NCBI GenBank assembly: GCA_002316275.1
Contig: DCDE01000007.1
Coordinates: forward strand, 10,521 to 74,520
DNA length: 64,000 nt
Reading direction: 5' to 3'
Origin: Caldifarciminota bacterium UBA1063
Lineage (GTDB): Bacteria; Hydrothermota; Hydrothermia; UBA1063
Shown here: positions 27,151-37,136 of the stretch, piece after piece
How positions within the stretch are numbered: the stretch's first letter is position 1
Layout: each line of letters starts with the position of its first letter
Notes under the pieces: generated by a model
Told to the model about the DNA's origin: nothing
The model's database searches: none
What the model saw: the letters and a program-made list of their open reading frames with translations, nothing else
Translations under genes and position numbers: made by a program

Positions 27151-27574
27151 AGTTCTTGCTATAGACTATGGAAGAAAACGTGTAGGCCTTGCGTGGTCTG
27201 ACGAGCTTGGTGTAATTGCATCGCCTATTGATGCACTGGATAACGATAAACACCTTGTAAAAAAAGTTGTTTCATTTATAATTGATAATGAGATCGAAAA
27301 AGTAGTTGTTGGAATCCCATTGAAGATGAGTGGCGATGAAGGAGAACTCTCGCAAGAAATTAAAGATTTTGTTAATAGCCTTAGAAATGAGCTTAAGGGT
27401 GTAGAGTTTGTTTTTATAGATGAGAGTCTAACTTCGAAGGACGCGGAAAAAATTTATTTCGAAAAATTCAGAAGGTTCCCGAAAACTCATAGCGAAAAAT
27501 ATGTAATTGATAGCTATGCGGCAGCTATTATTTTGCAGGAATATTTGGACTCAAAGCGTGGTAGTTATGAATAA
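27140..27574 (+). CDS. ruvX: Putative Holliday junction resolvase (YqgF/RuvX)
   Basis: 144 residues. RNase H-like nuclease of the YqgF family: first acidic site AIDYGRKRVGLAWSD, the VVGIPLKMSGDEGELS segment, DESLTSKDAE, and the C-terminal aspartate in IDSYAAAIILQEYL. In other bacteria it processes the 5' end of pre-16S rRNA and may resolve junctions. Overlaps the kinase gene by 11 bp and mltG by 8 bp. Confidence 0.93.
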   Translation: MSRRVLAIDYGRKRVGLAWSDELGVIASPIDALDNDKHLVKKVVSFIIDNEIEKVVVGIPLKMSGDEGELSQEIKDFVNSLRNELKGVEFVFIDESLTSKDAEKIYFEKFRRFPKTHSEKYVIDSYAAAIILQEYLDSKRGSYE

Positions 27575-28589
27575 GTATATTTCGGTAGCGTGCTACATTA
27601 TTGCAGTGTTATTAATCATCTATTTTATCGAGTTCAGATACCCAGTAAAGGGTGATTATGAGATTCTCATCTCTAAAAATATACCTACAAGTGTGGCGGC
27701 AAAGGACCTTGAAAAGCAGGGGTTCATCAGAGATGATTTCAGCTTTGTTGTTCTTTCAAGGCTTTTTAAGTGGGACAAAAATATTAAAGCGGGAAAATAC
27801 AAATTATCTAAGCCCCTCCCTACTTTTAGGCTATTGTATGCTATGGTATACAACAGTCTATATGTCCTTGAGTATCCTATAACTGTGAAAGAAGGAGCCA
27901 CTATCCTTGAGATTGCGAAGGAGCTTTCTACTATCGAAGTAGATACCAGCGAGTTTCTTGGATTGGTTTTGGACCCAAGCTTTTTCAGCTATCTAAGGGG
28001 CTATTTCCCTAAGTTGGATGCTACAATAAGCTTAGAAGGTTATCTATATCCTGAAACTTATAAATTCTTCTGGGCTGAGGACCCACAACAGGTAATATGG
28101 CGGATGGTTTATCAATTATTCGCCGTAATCCCGGATTCATTCTATGACAGAATGGAAGAAATCAATATGTCCCTTAATCAAACTCTGACTCTTGCCTCGA
28201 TTATTGAGAAGGAAGCACAGGTGGATTTTGAGAGACCTTTGATTTCAGCGGTTTTTCATAACAGGTTGCGACTCAGACGACCACTTGAATCAAATGTTAC
28301 CCTTGAGTATTATTTAAACCAAAGGAAAGCATGGCTAAAATTCAGTGAGACAAGGATTGAAACCCCGTATAATACTTACAGATATTCGGGCCTCCCGCCT
28401 ACGCCCATATGTTCGCCTTCCATCGCTTCAATTACTGCAGCTCTCTACCCAGCGAAGGTTAATTACCTCTACTTTGTCGCAAAGGGAGACGGTACCCATT
28501 ATTTTTCAAAGACTTTTTCCGAACATAAACTTAATGTAATGAAAGTACGAAGTCTTTTTGACGTTGAAAGTACATCAAAGACGGAGTAA
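27567..28589 (+). CDS. mltG: Endolytic murein transglycosylase
   Basis: ATG 27567 (MNKYISVACYII) gives 340 residues; an upstream frame extension would only read through ruvX. One N-terminal membrane helix, a LysM-like region, then the YceG catalytic domain with TLASIIEKEAQ containing the active-site Glu, YNTYRYSGLPPTPICSPS, and the terminal YFVAKGDGTHYFSKT. Cuts nascent glycan strands. ruvX-mltG order is common. It overlaps the convergent DUF4175-like gene by 15 bp. Confidence 0.93.
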   Translation: MNKYISVACYIIAVLLIIYFIEFRYPVKGDYEILISKNIPTSVAAKDLEKQGFIRDDFSFVVLSRLFKWDKNIKAGKYKLSKPLPTFRLLYAMVYNSLYVLEYPITVKEGATILEIAKELSTIEVDTSEFLGLVLDPSFFSYLRGYFPKLDATISLEGYLYPETYKFFWAEDPQQVIWRMVYQLFAVIPDSFYDRMEEINMSLNQTLTLASIIEKEAQVDFERPLISAVFHNRLRLRRPLESNVTLEYYLNQRKAWLKFSETRIETPYNTYRYSGLPPTPICSPSIASITAALYPAKVNYLYFVAKGDGTHYFSKTFSEHKLNVMKVRSLFDVESTSKTE

Positions 28590-31481
28590 CTTGTAGTAAA
28601 ATTCCGATATAAGCTTTTGCTTTTCAGGAGGTAAGTCCTTGATGTTTCTCATATTCTCTATAAGTTTGAGTTCATTTATAATCTCGGGAGTGCGAGGGGG
28701 AGTGAATAGGTAAGGCTTTGCAGGTTCTGAATATCTTTTTTCCGCAAATTCTTCGCGCTTATAGATTCCGTGAGCTTCAAGAAGATGCTTGAGGGTTTTT
28801 CTTTGAGTCTCAACAAGTTCTTGGTCAAGTTCACGATGTTTCAGCTTTTCTTCTGTTTTTTGAAGTCCTTTCAGCGCCTCTTCGATTTTCTCTCGGACTT
28901 CCTGGTTTTCAGCATTCATGTACATAGAAACTAATTGGCTTTTCATTTCTGAGATTTTTTCTAACATGGAATTCTGATAACTTTGCGGCATAGGCATCGG
29001 GATCTGAATCTGAGCTCCAGTCTCTCTAATCATTGAAGCTTGTTGCTTCATCAGATTTTCTAAGAATTTCATGGCTTCAATCCCTCCACCCTGGGACGAA
29101 GATTTTGCCATAGCTTGGATCCTGAATAGTTCAAAAATTGCCGAATTTATATAACTTAGTGAAACATTTGGATTTTCATACAAGGAGTCCATTGCGATAT
29201 CAACCAATCTTGGAACTCTTGGAGAGTACATCAAAATCAAAATGCCGACTTTACTTAATTCTCCTCTTATTCTTTCAAGACTTCGGTGTACATAAACGAG
29301 AAAGGCATTATTGTGTATATTTTCCTCCAATTCGAGAGAGGTTATAAGAAGTCCCTTTCTGATTTCATTTATAGTTTCAATAAGTTTTTCCATATCTTGT
29401 TGAATTGCTGATTCACCAAGCTTCCTATTTTGTGCCAGCAGCTGGTTAAGCTCTTCTGCCTGTTTATGTTGTAAAGAAGTGGTTTGCTTTTTGCTCCCCT
29501 TTGAAGCGGATTTGACTATTTTCTGCTGCAAATCTACTATTGAAGATGCTCGTTCATTAAAGTTATCTTCAATATCTAAACTGTCGAGGCGCTGGGAGAT
29601 ATCTTCAAAGGTTTCTCGAAGCTCCTCTTCAAATTGTTCCTCAAGTTCCTTTATTTTATCTGTACTCTCGCTTTGGGTCAGGTTTTTGAGATGATGCCGT
29701 TTTTCAATGAGCTGCTCTATCTTTTCTTGTGCTTCTTTAAATATCATCTCTTTCCTAGCCATTTCCAATAGTTGTTCCATATAAGATAGATTTTCCATGA
29801 TTTCCTGAGCATGTTTTTCCAGTTCCTCGAGATCAGCTTTTTTAAATTTGCTTGTTGAATCATTAAGAGTCTGAAGCTTTTTAAGGAGATCCGGTAGCTC
29901 TTTCTCCATCAACTTGTAAAGTTCTTCGCCGACCCTTTGTAACTTCTGCAAAAGCTCTGGTGAAACTGTGATATGTTGGAGTAATTCAAGATTTTCAATT
30001 ACAGATGAAAATTCATCTGTCATACGTTCCATTTCTCTGATGAGTTCATCTACCTCTTCTGTCTCGGTCTCCCGTTTAAGAGGATTAGCCCTGAGCGAGT
30101 CGAGGGTTTTATTAATTTTTTCAGTGACTCTCGAAAAAGTTTCAGTACCCTTACTAAACTCGGATACGAATTCTGCCATCTTCTTTACTTCTTCTTTGTA
30201 TATTTCCTCCAGTGTAGGGAAAATAACAGTGTACAATTCTGATGAGTCGATGAGTCCTTGCTGATCCTCGGCGAGTACATAAAATTTTAGCTCGTCTCCA
30301 GGAAGCATCAATTCTTTTTCTAAGTCTATAATGAATTGAAATTTCCTAGATTTTTGGGCATCGCCTGGAATCTTTGTCCTTCTATATGAACCGCGGAGAG
30401 AGTAATGCAAGTATATTACCTTAACGCCATCTTCATCGTATACTTGCCCAAGAATTTTCTGCTTCATGTCTTCAGGTATATAAGAATATAGGGCTGCTGG
30501 CTCTTCAATGATGATCCTTGGTGGGAGGTTGGGTACAATCGAAAAAGTAGTGAGAAGAAACCTTTTTTTCAGCACTCCTTGAGATAGTTCTGCATAAAGG
30601 TTGAAATCCTGTTCGGGTTTTAAGGTCAGTTCAAGCTGCCCCTGCGAATTTTTTACTACCTCATTTTGAACTAATGCTGCTAATTGATATTCTGGGCTCG
30701 CGAAGATCTTTATTTTTACAGGAGCCCCAGCGATTGATACAATCCATTGTGGATTTCTGTGATTTTTATCTATTGTCATAACATAAAATGAGTCAATAAT
30801 TGGCTCTTGAATGATTTTTGCTACTGCAGGGATTGTTTTTTTATTACCAAGCCTTCCAAAAATTTTGTAAGTGCCCTCATTTCCAAACTTAATCTGTAAA
30901 GTAGAGTCTCGTACCTTGAATACAATGTTTCCCATAGGTTCCTGGACATAAAAATTTAACTTAAGTGGTGCCCTGAAGGTAATTAGAGAGTCTGAAAACG
31001 CCAGGACAACTCTCGGTTGAAGTTCCATTAAAGGAACCTGATCGAGATGTGTGTATTTGGAGGGGAAAAGGGAAACTGATGTAAGTAGAAGTATTATGCT
31101 AAAATACACAAATCTAAACTCTTTAACAGTAGAAACGCCAAGATGAAGCTTTTTTGGAACTACTTCTTTTAGTCGATCTTCAAGAATCTTTTTATATGGC
31201 GACTCTGCATCTCGGAGTTCAAAATATGAGATCAAGTTTTCCCCAAGTTCTGGGTTATTTTTTTCAAGCGTCCAGATAAAAGACGTGGTTCCAAGCCTTC
31301 TCAATAAGTATACTACATAATATGACAGAAAGAGGCTCAAAGCCACCACCGAAAGCACATAGAGCCATTTATAAGGCTGGAATGTAAATGCGATGCAAAC
31401 TGAGGCGGCAAACACGAGGCAGATCTTAATTAGAATTAACGCTGAAAACCCGATGTAATATTTACATAGTTTTTTTAGCAT
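28575..31481 (-). CDS. DUF4175-like large membrane/coiled-coil protein
   Basis: 968 residues. Two N-terminal helices (~12-32, 42-62), a soluble segment, a third helix (~125-142), beta-rich domains (~150-430) and then a very long Glu/Lys/Gln-rich helical region (~430-830) with probable coiled coils, ending in a helical tail. This resembles DUF4175 proteins of Bacteroidetes and Proteobacteria, which sit next to MoxR/BatA-type clusters; none of those is here. It is the distal gene of the dnaB-alr-tldDE run. Function unknown; a cell-envelope role is inferred from topology. Confidence 0.65.
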   Translation of the reverse strand: MLKKLCKYYIGFSALILIKICLVFAASVCIAFTFQPYKWLYVLSVVALSLFLSYYVVYLLRRLGTTSFIWTLEKNNPELGENLISYFELRDAESPYKKILEDRLKEVVPKKLHLGVSTVKEFRFVYFSIILLLTSVSLFPSKYTHLDQVPLMELQPRVVLAFSDSLITFRAPLKLNFYVQEPMGNIVFKVRDSTLQIKFGNEGTYKIFGRLGNKKTIPAVAKIIQEPIIDSFYVMTIDKNHRNPQWIVSIAGAPVKIKIFASPEYQLAALVQNEVVKNSQGQLELTLKPEQDFNLYAELSQGVLKKRFLLTTFSIVPNLPPRIIIEEPAALYSYIPEDMKQKILGQVYDEDGVKVIYLHYSLRGSYRRTKIPGDAQKSRKFQFIIDLEKELMLPGDELKFYVLAEDQQGLIDSSELYTVIFPTLEEIYKEEVKKMAEFVSEFSKGTETFSRVTEKINKTLDSLRANPLKRETETEEVDELIREMERMTDEFSSVIENLELLQHITVSPELLQKLQRVGEELYKLMEKELPDLLKKLQTLNDSTSKFKKADLEELEKHAQEIMENLSYMEQLLEMARKEMIFKEAQEKIEQLIEKRHHLKNLTQSESTDKIKELEEQFEEELRETFEDISQRLDSLDIEDNFNERASSIVDLQQKIVKSASKGSKKQTTSLQHKQAEELNQLLAQNRKLGESAIQQDMEKLIETINEIRKGLLITSLELEENIHNNAFLVYVHRSLERIRGELSKVGILILMYSPRVPRLVDIAMDSLYENPNVSLSYINSAIFELFRIQAMAKSSSQGGGIEAMKFLENLMKQQASMIRETGAQIQIPMPMPQSYQNSMLEKISEMKSQLVSMYMNAENQEVREKIEEALKGLQKTEEKLKHRELDQELVETQRKTLKHLLEAHGIYKREEFAEKRYSEPAKPYLFTPPRTPEIINELKLIENMRNIKDLPPEKQKLISEFYYKLLRL

Positions 31482-31485
31482 TATG

Positions 31486-32880
31486 TTAAAAATCTAAAGG
31501 TATGGGGGCATAATTCTCAAATTTGACATATTCCTTGATAAAAGTTAACTTTAACTCACCAATGGGACCGTTCCTGTGTTTTCCAATAATTACGTCTACG
31601 GTGTTGTCTTCAAGGGGAGCTTGGATTCCTCTGAACTCCATATCTTCGTCCCCCTTTTGTTTATGAAGAAATATAACAAGATCTGCATCCTGTTCAATAG
31701 CGCCAGATTCCCTCAAATCCGAAAGTTGGGGCCTTTTGTCTGCTCGCTGCTCAATAGCTCTGGAAAGCTGAGAAAGTGCAATTACTGGAATTTGCAATTC
31801 TTTAGCAAGAGCCTTCAGTGAACGTGAGATTCCTGAAATTTCTTGCTGTCGGTTTTCAGAATTTTCTGGTCCTTGGACTAACTGAAGATAGTCTACAAAG
31901 ATGGCTTCAACGTTATGTTCGCGCTTTATTCTTCTTGCCTTTGCCCTTAGTTCGAGGATTGGTATCGATGGGGTGTCGTCAATATATATAGGTGCCTTTT
32001 TTAATTGCCCCGCAGCTATAGTTATTTTTTCAAACTCTTCATCTTTGATCATTCCTTTCCTCAATCTGGACATATCAATCCTGGATTGCATGCAAAGAAG
32101 CCTGAGACCAATTTGTTCCATAGGCATTTCGAGGCTAAACATTGCTGTCGGTTTCCCGAGTTCTACGCCTAAGTATCTCATTACACTAAGTGCCAGACTG
32201 GTTTTCCCCTGGGAAGGCCTTGAGGCAACGATCACAAGATCGCCTTTTTGAAATCCTGAGGTAATAGTATCGAGGTCAGCAAAGCCGGAGGGAACCCCTG
32301 TTATGTTCGATCCAGAGGCTCTAATGTGTTCTATCATCTTGACGTTTTCTGTAACGAGTATTTCCATAGGAATAAAGCTTTTCCTTACTTCTCTTTCCCG
32401 GATGCTTAGAATTTCCTGCTCTGCGTAATCTAAGAGCTCATCAGCAGGCATGGAGCTTGAAAAAGCCTCTTTAAGAATCTCCGTAGAGTTTTCGATAATT
32501 TTCCGATAGACCGACTTTTCTAGTAAGATTTTACAGTGGTTATCAATAAGTGCAGGTGAAATTACACTCTCTATGATGGCCATTATATATTCGGGGCCTC
32601 CAACTTCTTCAAGTATCTCCCTCTTTTTTAGTTCTTCTGTGAGGGTCAGTGGGTCAACATTTTTGTGTGTCTCAAAGATTTCTAAAATCGTTTTAAAGAT
32701 TTTCTTGTGGGCATCAATATAAAAGTCCTCTTCTTTCAGAGTTTCAAGCCCTTTAAAGAGGGCTTCTTCATTCATAAGCATTGCCCCAAGGACGGACATC
32801 TCAACTTCTCTGGAGAATGGTAGTTCTCCAATTTGGTTTAAATCCTTTTTTGGCGTTGTTTTTTTTCTTTGATTAGTCAT
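31486..32880 (-). CDS. dnaB: Replicative DNA helicase
   Basis: 464 residues. N-terminal DnaB domain (from SREVEMSVLGAML) and RecA-like core with Walker A ASRPSQGKTSLAL, Walker B VEAIFVDYLQLV, and the C-terminal RGKHRNG-like loop IIGKHRNGPIGE. Full length, no intein. Start overlaps the alr stop (ATGA), so translation is coupled. It unwinds DNA at the fork; location beside alr is seen in other bacteria. Confidence 0.96.
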   Translation of the reverse strand: MTNQRKKTTPKKDLNQIGELPFSREVEMSVLGAMLMNEEALFKGLETLKEEDFYIDAHKKIFKTILEIFETHKNVDPLTLTEELKKREILEEVGGPEYIMAIIESVISPALIDNHCKILLEKSVYRKIIENSTEILKEAFSSSMPADELLDYAEQEILSIREREVRKSFIPMEILVTENVKMIEHIRASGSNITGVPSGFADLDTITSGFQKGDLVIVASRPSQGKTSLALSVMRYLGVELGKPTAMFSLEMPMEQIGLRLLCMQSRIDMSRLRKGMIKDEEFEKITIAAGQLKKAPIYIDDTPSIPILELRAKARRIKREHNVEAIFVDYLQLVQGPENSENRQQEISGISRSLKALAKELQIPVIALSQLSRAIEQRADKRPQLSDLRESGAIEQDADLVIFLHKQKGDEDMEFRGIQAPLEDNTVDVIIGKHRNGPIGELKLTFIKEYVKFENYAPIPLDF

Positions 32881-33962
32881 ACTATCACTCTTTTAAGTTT
32901 TGGTGATAATTTTGTGACGATCTCATAGTTTATAGTATTGCTGCTTTCAGCCAGTTCTGAAACTGTAATTTCCTCTTTACCATCCTTTCCAATTAATGTC
33001 ACCGTATCACCAATCTTAACTTCTCCAACGAGTTTTGTGACATCAAACATAATATGGTTCATGCAAATTTTGCCCAGGACGGGCAGTCTTTTCCCATGGA
33101 GGAGCACTTCCGCTTTCCCTTTTAGATTCCACATATAACCATTCCCGTACCCGCTGGGTATCGTTGCAACCCACATATCATCATTTGCTTTAAAGAGATG
33201 ATCATAACTTACTCCTTCTCCCTTACGGATGCTTATTACATCAATAACTTGCGATCTGAGGCTGAGCACAGGGTCCAAATGAGTATCGGAATCTATTGAA
33301 ACAAGTCCATATAGTGCAATTCCGGGCCTAATACTGTTTGTGATCTCCAAAGGTAGTTTTAAAATCCCTAAACTGTTTTCCATATGAACTAAGATGTTTT
33401 CTGGAAGCTTTACTTCACTTAAAACCTTCTGAAAGGATTCTGCCTGTCTCTTTGCAAAATCCATATCGTCGGGTAGGGTAGCATAATGTGAGAATATACC
33501 CTCCAGCTTAAGGTGCGGGCTCTGATAAATAATGTTTATTGCTTTTGAGAGATCTTGAGGCGATAGACCGGATCTGTTCATGCCGGTATTTATTTCAAGA
33601 TGTACATATATAGGCTTCGGTAGGCTAATTTTACTTAGCTGTGTAATGTACTGAAGATTCCCGGCAAAAATGCTGAAATTATTGTGAGCTGCTTCAATGA
33701 TCTCTTTTTTATTAAGCGGAGGTAGGGACAGAATTATCTTCACGTTACTCAATACTTCCCTGAGTTCCAAACCCTCCTCGAGGTCAGCCACTATAAATCC
33801 GTGTACATGGTCCTTTAGAATTGAAGAGACCTCTACAAGGCCATGTCCGTATGCATTGGACTTAACAACAGCAAGAATCTTTCTCCCTTTTGCCTTTCCT
33901 TTAATAGCTGTAATATTGTGTAGGAGTGCATCTCTTGATAATTCAATCCAATTAAGAGTCAT
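32877..33962 (-). CDS. alr: Alanine racemase
   Basis: 361 residues. Pyridoxal phosphate Lys in AVVKSNAYGHG (usual form KADAYGHG), catalytic Tyr in the SYDH segment of the C-terminal domain, and IRPGIALYG, CMNHIMFDVT. Makes D-alanine for peptidoglycan; a D-Ala-D-Ala ligase gene is also in this window (49707-50666). Starts 1 nt after the preceding stop, with only GGAAA upstream. Confidence 0.94.
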   Translation of the reverse strand: MTLNWIELSRDALLHNITAIKGKAKGRKILAVVKSNAYGHGLVEVSSILKDHVHGFIVADLEEGLELREVLSNVKIILSLPPLNKKEIIEAAHNNFSIFAGNLQYITQLSKISLPKPIYVHLEINTGMNRSGLSPQDLSKAINIIYQSPHLKLEGIFSHYATLPDDMDFAKRQAESFQKVLSEVKLPENILVHMENSLGILKLPLEITNSIRPGIALYGLVSIDSDTHLDPVLSLRSQVIDVISIRKGEGVSYDHLFKANDDMWVATIPSGYGNGYMWNLKGKAEVLLHGKRLPVLGKICMNHIMFDVTKLVGEVKIGDTVTLIGKDGKEEITVSELAESSNTINYEIVTKLSPKLKRVIV

Positions 33963-33963
33963 A

Positions 33964-34446
33964 TTAAATTTCCAGTTTTAATCCAAGTGTATACCAATGC
34001 AACTTCTCTGACTTCGCATTGTATAGGTCATATCTACCCATAATGTGTAACTTGATTGGTTTACTCAAGACTCTAATGGAAATCTCAGCGCCAGAACCTA
34101 TCAAGTTATTGACAACCCTGTATGCTGTATTTTCTATATACATTCTGGTTAAGAGTATCCGACCGTGCACACTTAGCGAATTCCCGAATGAGTGTGGAAT
34201 AATGGCGATGTCAGGCGAAACACTTAAATACTTCACACTTGAATTACCAGTTCCCAAAATTATACACGAAGCTGAATTCACATCTATACCTAAGGTGATT
34301 GGGTCGAATTGCAATACGTAAAATTGCAATCCACCATTTCCGCCACTTTTTATGAGCTCCCCAGTAGTGCTTGCTGGTATAGTTATGCCAAGGTATGCCG
34401 CAGCCTGAAAGTAGCTAATGAGATATAGAGACAAAAATATTTTCAT
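33964..34446 (-). CDS. Small beta-rich exported protein, possible outer-membrane barrel
   Basis: 160 residues. N-terminal signal-like segment (MKIFLSLYLISYFQAAAYLG) followed by alternating amphipathic strands ending in WYTLGLKLEI, as in small outer-membrane barrels. No family recognised. Start overlaps the tldE stop region, so it belongs to the same transcript. Confidence 0.6.
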   Translation of the reverse strand: MKIFLSLYLISYFQAAAYLGITIPASTTGELIKSGGNGGLQFYVLQFDPITLGIDVNSASCIILGTGNSSVKYLSVSPDIAIIPHSFGNSLSVHGRILLTRMYIENTAYRVVNNLIGSGAEISIRVLSKPIKLHIMGRYDLYNAKSEKLHWYTLGLKLEI

Positions 34447-35756
34447 TTTGTTGTGACAGAAACATTATCTACAATTATAAAAGGCAGATTGAAGAATGTG
34501 TTGTAGCCTCTCGACATTAGTAGTTCGGTATCTTTCGATATTTCCAGTACCTCTTGGAAGTCGGTATATACATTTCCTGAAATCATCGTATCTTTGACCC
34601 TTCCGACAATCTCTCCATTTTCGACATAGTAGCCAAGCCCAACATTTAAGGAGTAGTCTCCCATTATAATGTTTGACTGCCCTTCACCAATTGGGATTAA
34701 GAAGAGAATTGCGTTATCCATTCCTCGAATTATATCCTTTAGACTCCGTTCACCTTCCTGCACGGCAAAATTGTGAAATCCAGGTAAAGGCAGGGAACTG
34801 AAGCTATACCTAATTCCGTTACCGGTCGGATTCATCTTAAGTTCCGCTGCTGAGTCGAGATTTAATATGTAATCCTTTAATGTCCCATTTTCTATAATAC
34901 TACGTTTTGCTGTTCTTAATCCTTCGTCGTCGAATCCTCTTTTGCTTGGGGTATCAAGATTAGGATCATCTGTAATATTAATTTTCTCATTAAGGATCTT
35001 CTCATTGAGCTTTGAGAGAAGCGGCGACATCCTTCGAGCAAGGTTAAACCCATTTACGCCACTCGAAATTGTTATACCGAGGGTCGATAAAAGAGCATAG
35101 GGAGAAAAGATCACTTTATATCTACCCGACGTAATTTTTGCTATTTTGTCATAGTTCACAAGGGTTTGTTCCATTTTTCTGGTGATATTCCAGAGATCAT
35201 CGGAAGTTAATCCACTCTTTTTCCAGCTCCAGCTGTATGTGATGAGAAAACCCGAAGAAGTAACAGAAAAAAGGCTCAATCCGAAATCAAAAAAGGTAGT
35301 ATTTCGCTCAATGTAATTCTCGCATCTATAATTTGTAAGTTTTTGATACAATTTCATCTGAGTAAGTGATAGGTCCACCTTACCCTGATATTTGTTTTCC
35401 AGATATCTTACTATTTCGTTTATTACGGGATACAATTTTTCAAACTCGAGTTCACTCTTTGCATCACCAAAGGATTCCGAATGATGTGGAAGTTCAGGAA
35501 ACGTAAATTGAACTTCTTTGCCAAATCTTGCCGAGTTTAATGCGAAATCAAGCACTTCAAGGTTACTAACATTGTTGGAGCTACTTGCTCCCATTCTCCC
35601 ATTATGGATGAGCCTTACGCCGATGCCTTCGATGATTTTATGACTGATGTCCTTGAGTTCACTTTGTTCAAAATTAAGGCTTTTTGTTTCCTCCTTAGTA
35701 AAAAACACTTCATAGTTTAATTCCTTTTTCTTTGCTTCTGAAACAATTCTTTCCAT
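34443..35756 (-). CDS. tldE: TldE/PmbA-like protein
   Basis: 437 residues from ATG 35756, which follows GGAGG (inside the end of tldD) and lies 1 nt after the tldD stop; an in-frame TTG five codons earlier sits on the ribosome binding site and is rejected. Shows the PmbA fold features (GxRxxxN-type start, STLGITISSGVNG, YILNLDSAAELKMNPTGNG) and lacks the HExxxH zinc site. In TldD/TldE proteases this is the non-metal partner subunit. Cleaves unfolded or modified peptides with TldD. Confidence 0.9.
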   Translation of the reverse strand: MERIVSEAKKKELNYEVFFTKEETKSLNFEQSELKDISHKIIEGIGVRLIHNGRMGASSSNNVSNLEVLDFALNSARFGKEVQFTFPELPHHSESFGDAKSELEFEKLYPVINEIVRYLENKYQGKVDLSLTQMKLYQKLTNYRCENYIERNTTFFDFGLSLFSVTSSGFLITYSWSWKKSGLTSDDLWNITRKMEQTLVNYDKIAKITSGRYKVIFSPYALLSTLGITISSGVNGFNLARRMSPLLSKLNEKILNEKINITDDPNLDTPSKRGFDDEGLRTAKRSIIENGTLKDYILNLDSAAELKMNPTGNGIRYSFSSLPLPGFHNFAVQEGERSLKDIIRGMDNAILFLIPIGEGQSNIIMGDYSLNVGLGYYVENGEIVGRVKDTMISGNVYTDFQEVLEISKDTELLMSRGYNTFFNLPFIIVDNVSVTTK

Positions 35757-35757
35757 C

Positions 35758-37122
35758 TTATCTACCTCCAATAATTACGTTCTTTATTCTGATATGTGGG
35801 GCACCATCTGAAACCGGCAAGGGTACTTGTGCTCCCTTTCCACATCCGCCAAGTCCTCCATACATTTGAAGATCGCTTCCGATAGCATCAATATTTTTAA
35901 GGGTTTCAAATACATTACCTGAAAGAACTACGTCCCTGACAGGGGAACCAATCTTTCCATTTTCAATTTTGTAAGCTTTTGCAGAAGAAAATGTGAACAT
36001 TTCTAATTCTGTCTGGCCCCCAAGCGCACCTAATACGTAAAGTCCTCTTTGAATTCCTTCCAGAAGCCCTTCAAAGGTTTCAGTTCCATTTTCAATATAA
36101 GTATTGGTCATTCGCACGATGGGCATATAATTGAAATTAACAGCTCTGGAATTTCCCGTGGGCTCTTCCCCCATTAATGAAGAGGTATATCTGGAATGTA
36201 ACCTTCCAACTAGTTTCCCATTCTTTATTAGGTAATTTTTTCTAGATTTAATACCGTCATCATCGTAAGCGATGAATCCCCTTTCACCTTCAAGAGAACC
36301 ATCATCTACAACTGAAAGTAAATCAGTGCCCATATCTTTCCCCAAAGTCATAATCTCTTTTAACTTTTCGTTTCGGAAAATGAGATCCGATTCAGATAGA
36401 TGCCCGAATGCTTCGTGAATGAAAACGCCCGCAATCTGAGGGTCTAATATTACGGTGTAAACTCCGCCTTCTACCTTATCAGCACGTAAAAGATCCAGTA
36501 CATCCTTTTTTATTTCTTCAAAATCCGCTTCCCTTCTAAGGACTGTTTCATAGCCTCTTAAGTCTCCAAAACTTCTGAAAGCACGCTGTAATAAGTTCCC
36601 ATCTCTTCCTGTAATGCTCCCCGAAATACCGCAGTAAGGTCTCTCTTCTATAATTTCTGTACCTTCGGTGTTTACAAAATACCTGGTAAGTAGACTCTCA
36701 CCATATGTTACTGATACCGCTACGAATTTATCATTACCAGTTAAGAGGTCATGATACTTTTTAACAAGTTCCACTTTTTCGTCGAATGTGATTTTATTAG
36801 GGTTTATAGAAACCTTCGGCTCTACGATATCTTTAACAGGACTTTGAGGCTTGAGGACAACTTCTTGTTTGGGCTTAAGAAGTTTTGCGAGGTTTTCAGC
36901 ACTTCGGACAGCGCCCTCAATGTCTTCGAGCCGGGTAAACGTTGAAAAACCGTAAGCTCCCCGATGATAGTACCGAACAGAACCCCCTGAAATAACGTGC
37001 GTTGATGCCACTTCTATTTTCCCATTTATCATATTTATACTTGTGGTCCTCCAGACTTCATAGCGGATGTCGGCATATCCTTCGCTTATATGTCCGAGTC
37101 CCCTTTTTAATTCTTCAATCAT
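35758..37122 (-). CDS. tldD: Metalloprotease TldD
   Basis: 454 residues. Contains the zinc motif HEAFGHLSE (HExxxH) and the TldD signature region YDDDGIKSRKNYLIKNGKLVG, plus GCGKGAQVPLPVSDGAPHIR near the C-terminus. Preceded by AAGGAGC. Forms a heterodimer with TldE, encoded immediately downstream. Known roles include microcin maturation and CcdA degradation; the native substrate here is unknown. Confidence 0.94.
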   Translation of the reverse strand: MIEELKRGLGHISEGYADIRYEVWRTTSINMINGKIEVASTHVISGGSVRYYHRGAYGFSTFTRLEDIEGAVRSAENLAKLLKPKQEVVLKPQSPVKDIVEPKVSINPNKITFDEKVELVKKYHDLLTGNDKFVAVSVTYGESLLTRYFVNTEGTEIIEERPYCGISGSITGRDGNLLQRAFRSFGDLRGYETVLRREADFEEIKKDVLDLLRADKVEGGVYTVILDPQIAGVFIHEAFGHLSESDLIFRNEKLKEIMTLGKDMGTDLLSVVDDGSLEGERGFIAYDDDGIKSRKNYLIKNGKLVGRLHSRYTSSLMGEEPTGNSRAVNFNYMPIVRMTNTYIENGTETFEGLLEGIQRGLYVLGALGGQTELEMFTFSSAKAYKIENGKIGSPVRDVVLSGNVFETLKNIDAIGSDLQMYGGLGGCGKGAQVPLPVSDGAPHIRIKNVIIGGR

Positions 37123-37136
37123 TTGATGCTCCTTTT

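Noticed and set aside
27507..27566. mltG start within ruvX at 27507
   Set aside because: The added residues are a frame-shadow of ruvX; ATG 27567 starts the membrane anchor typical of MltG.
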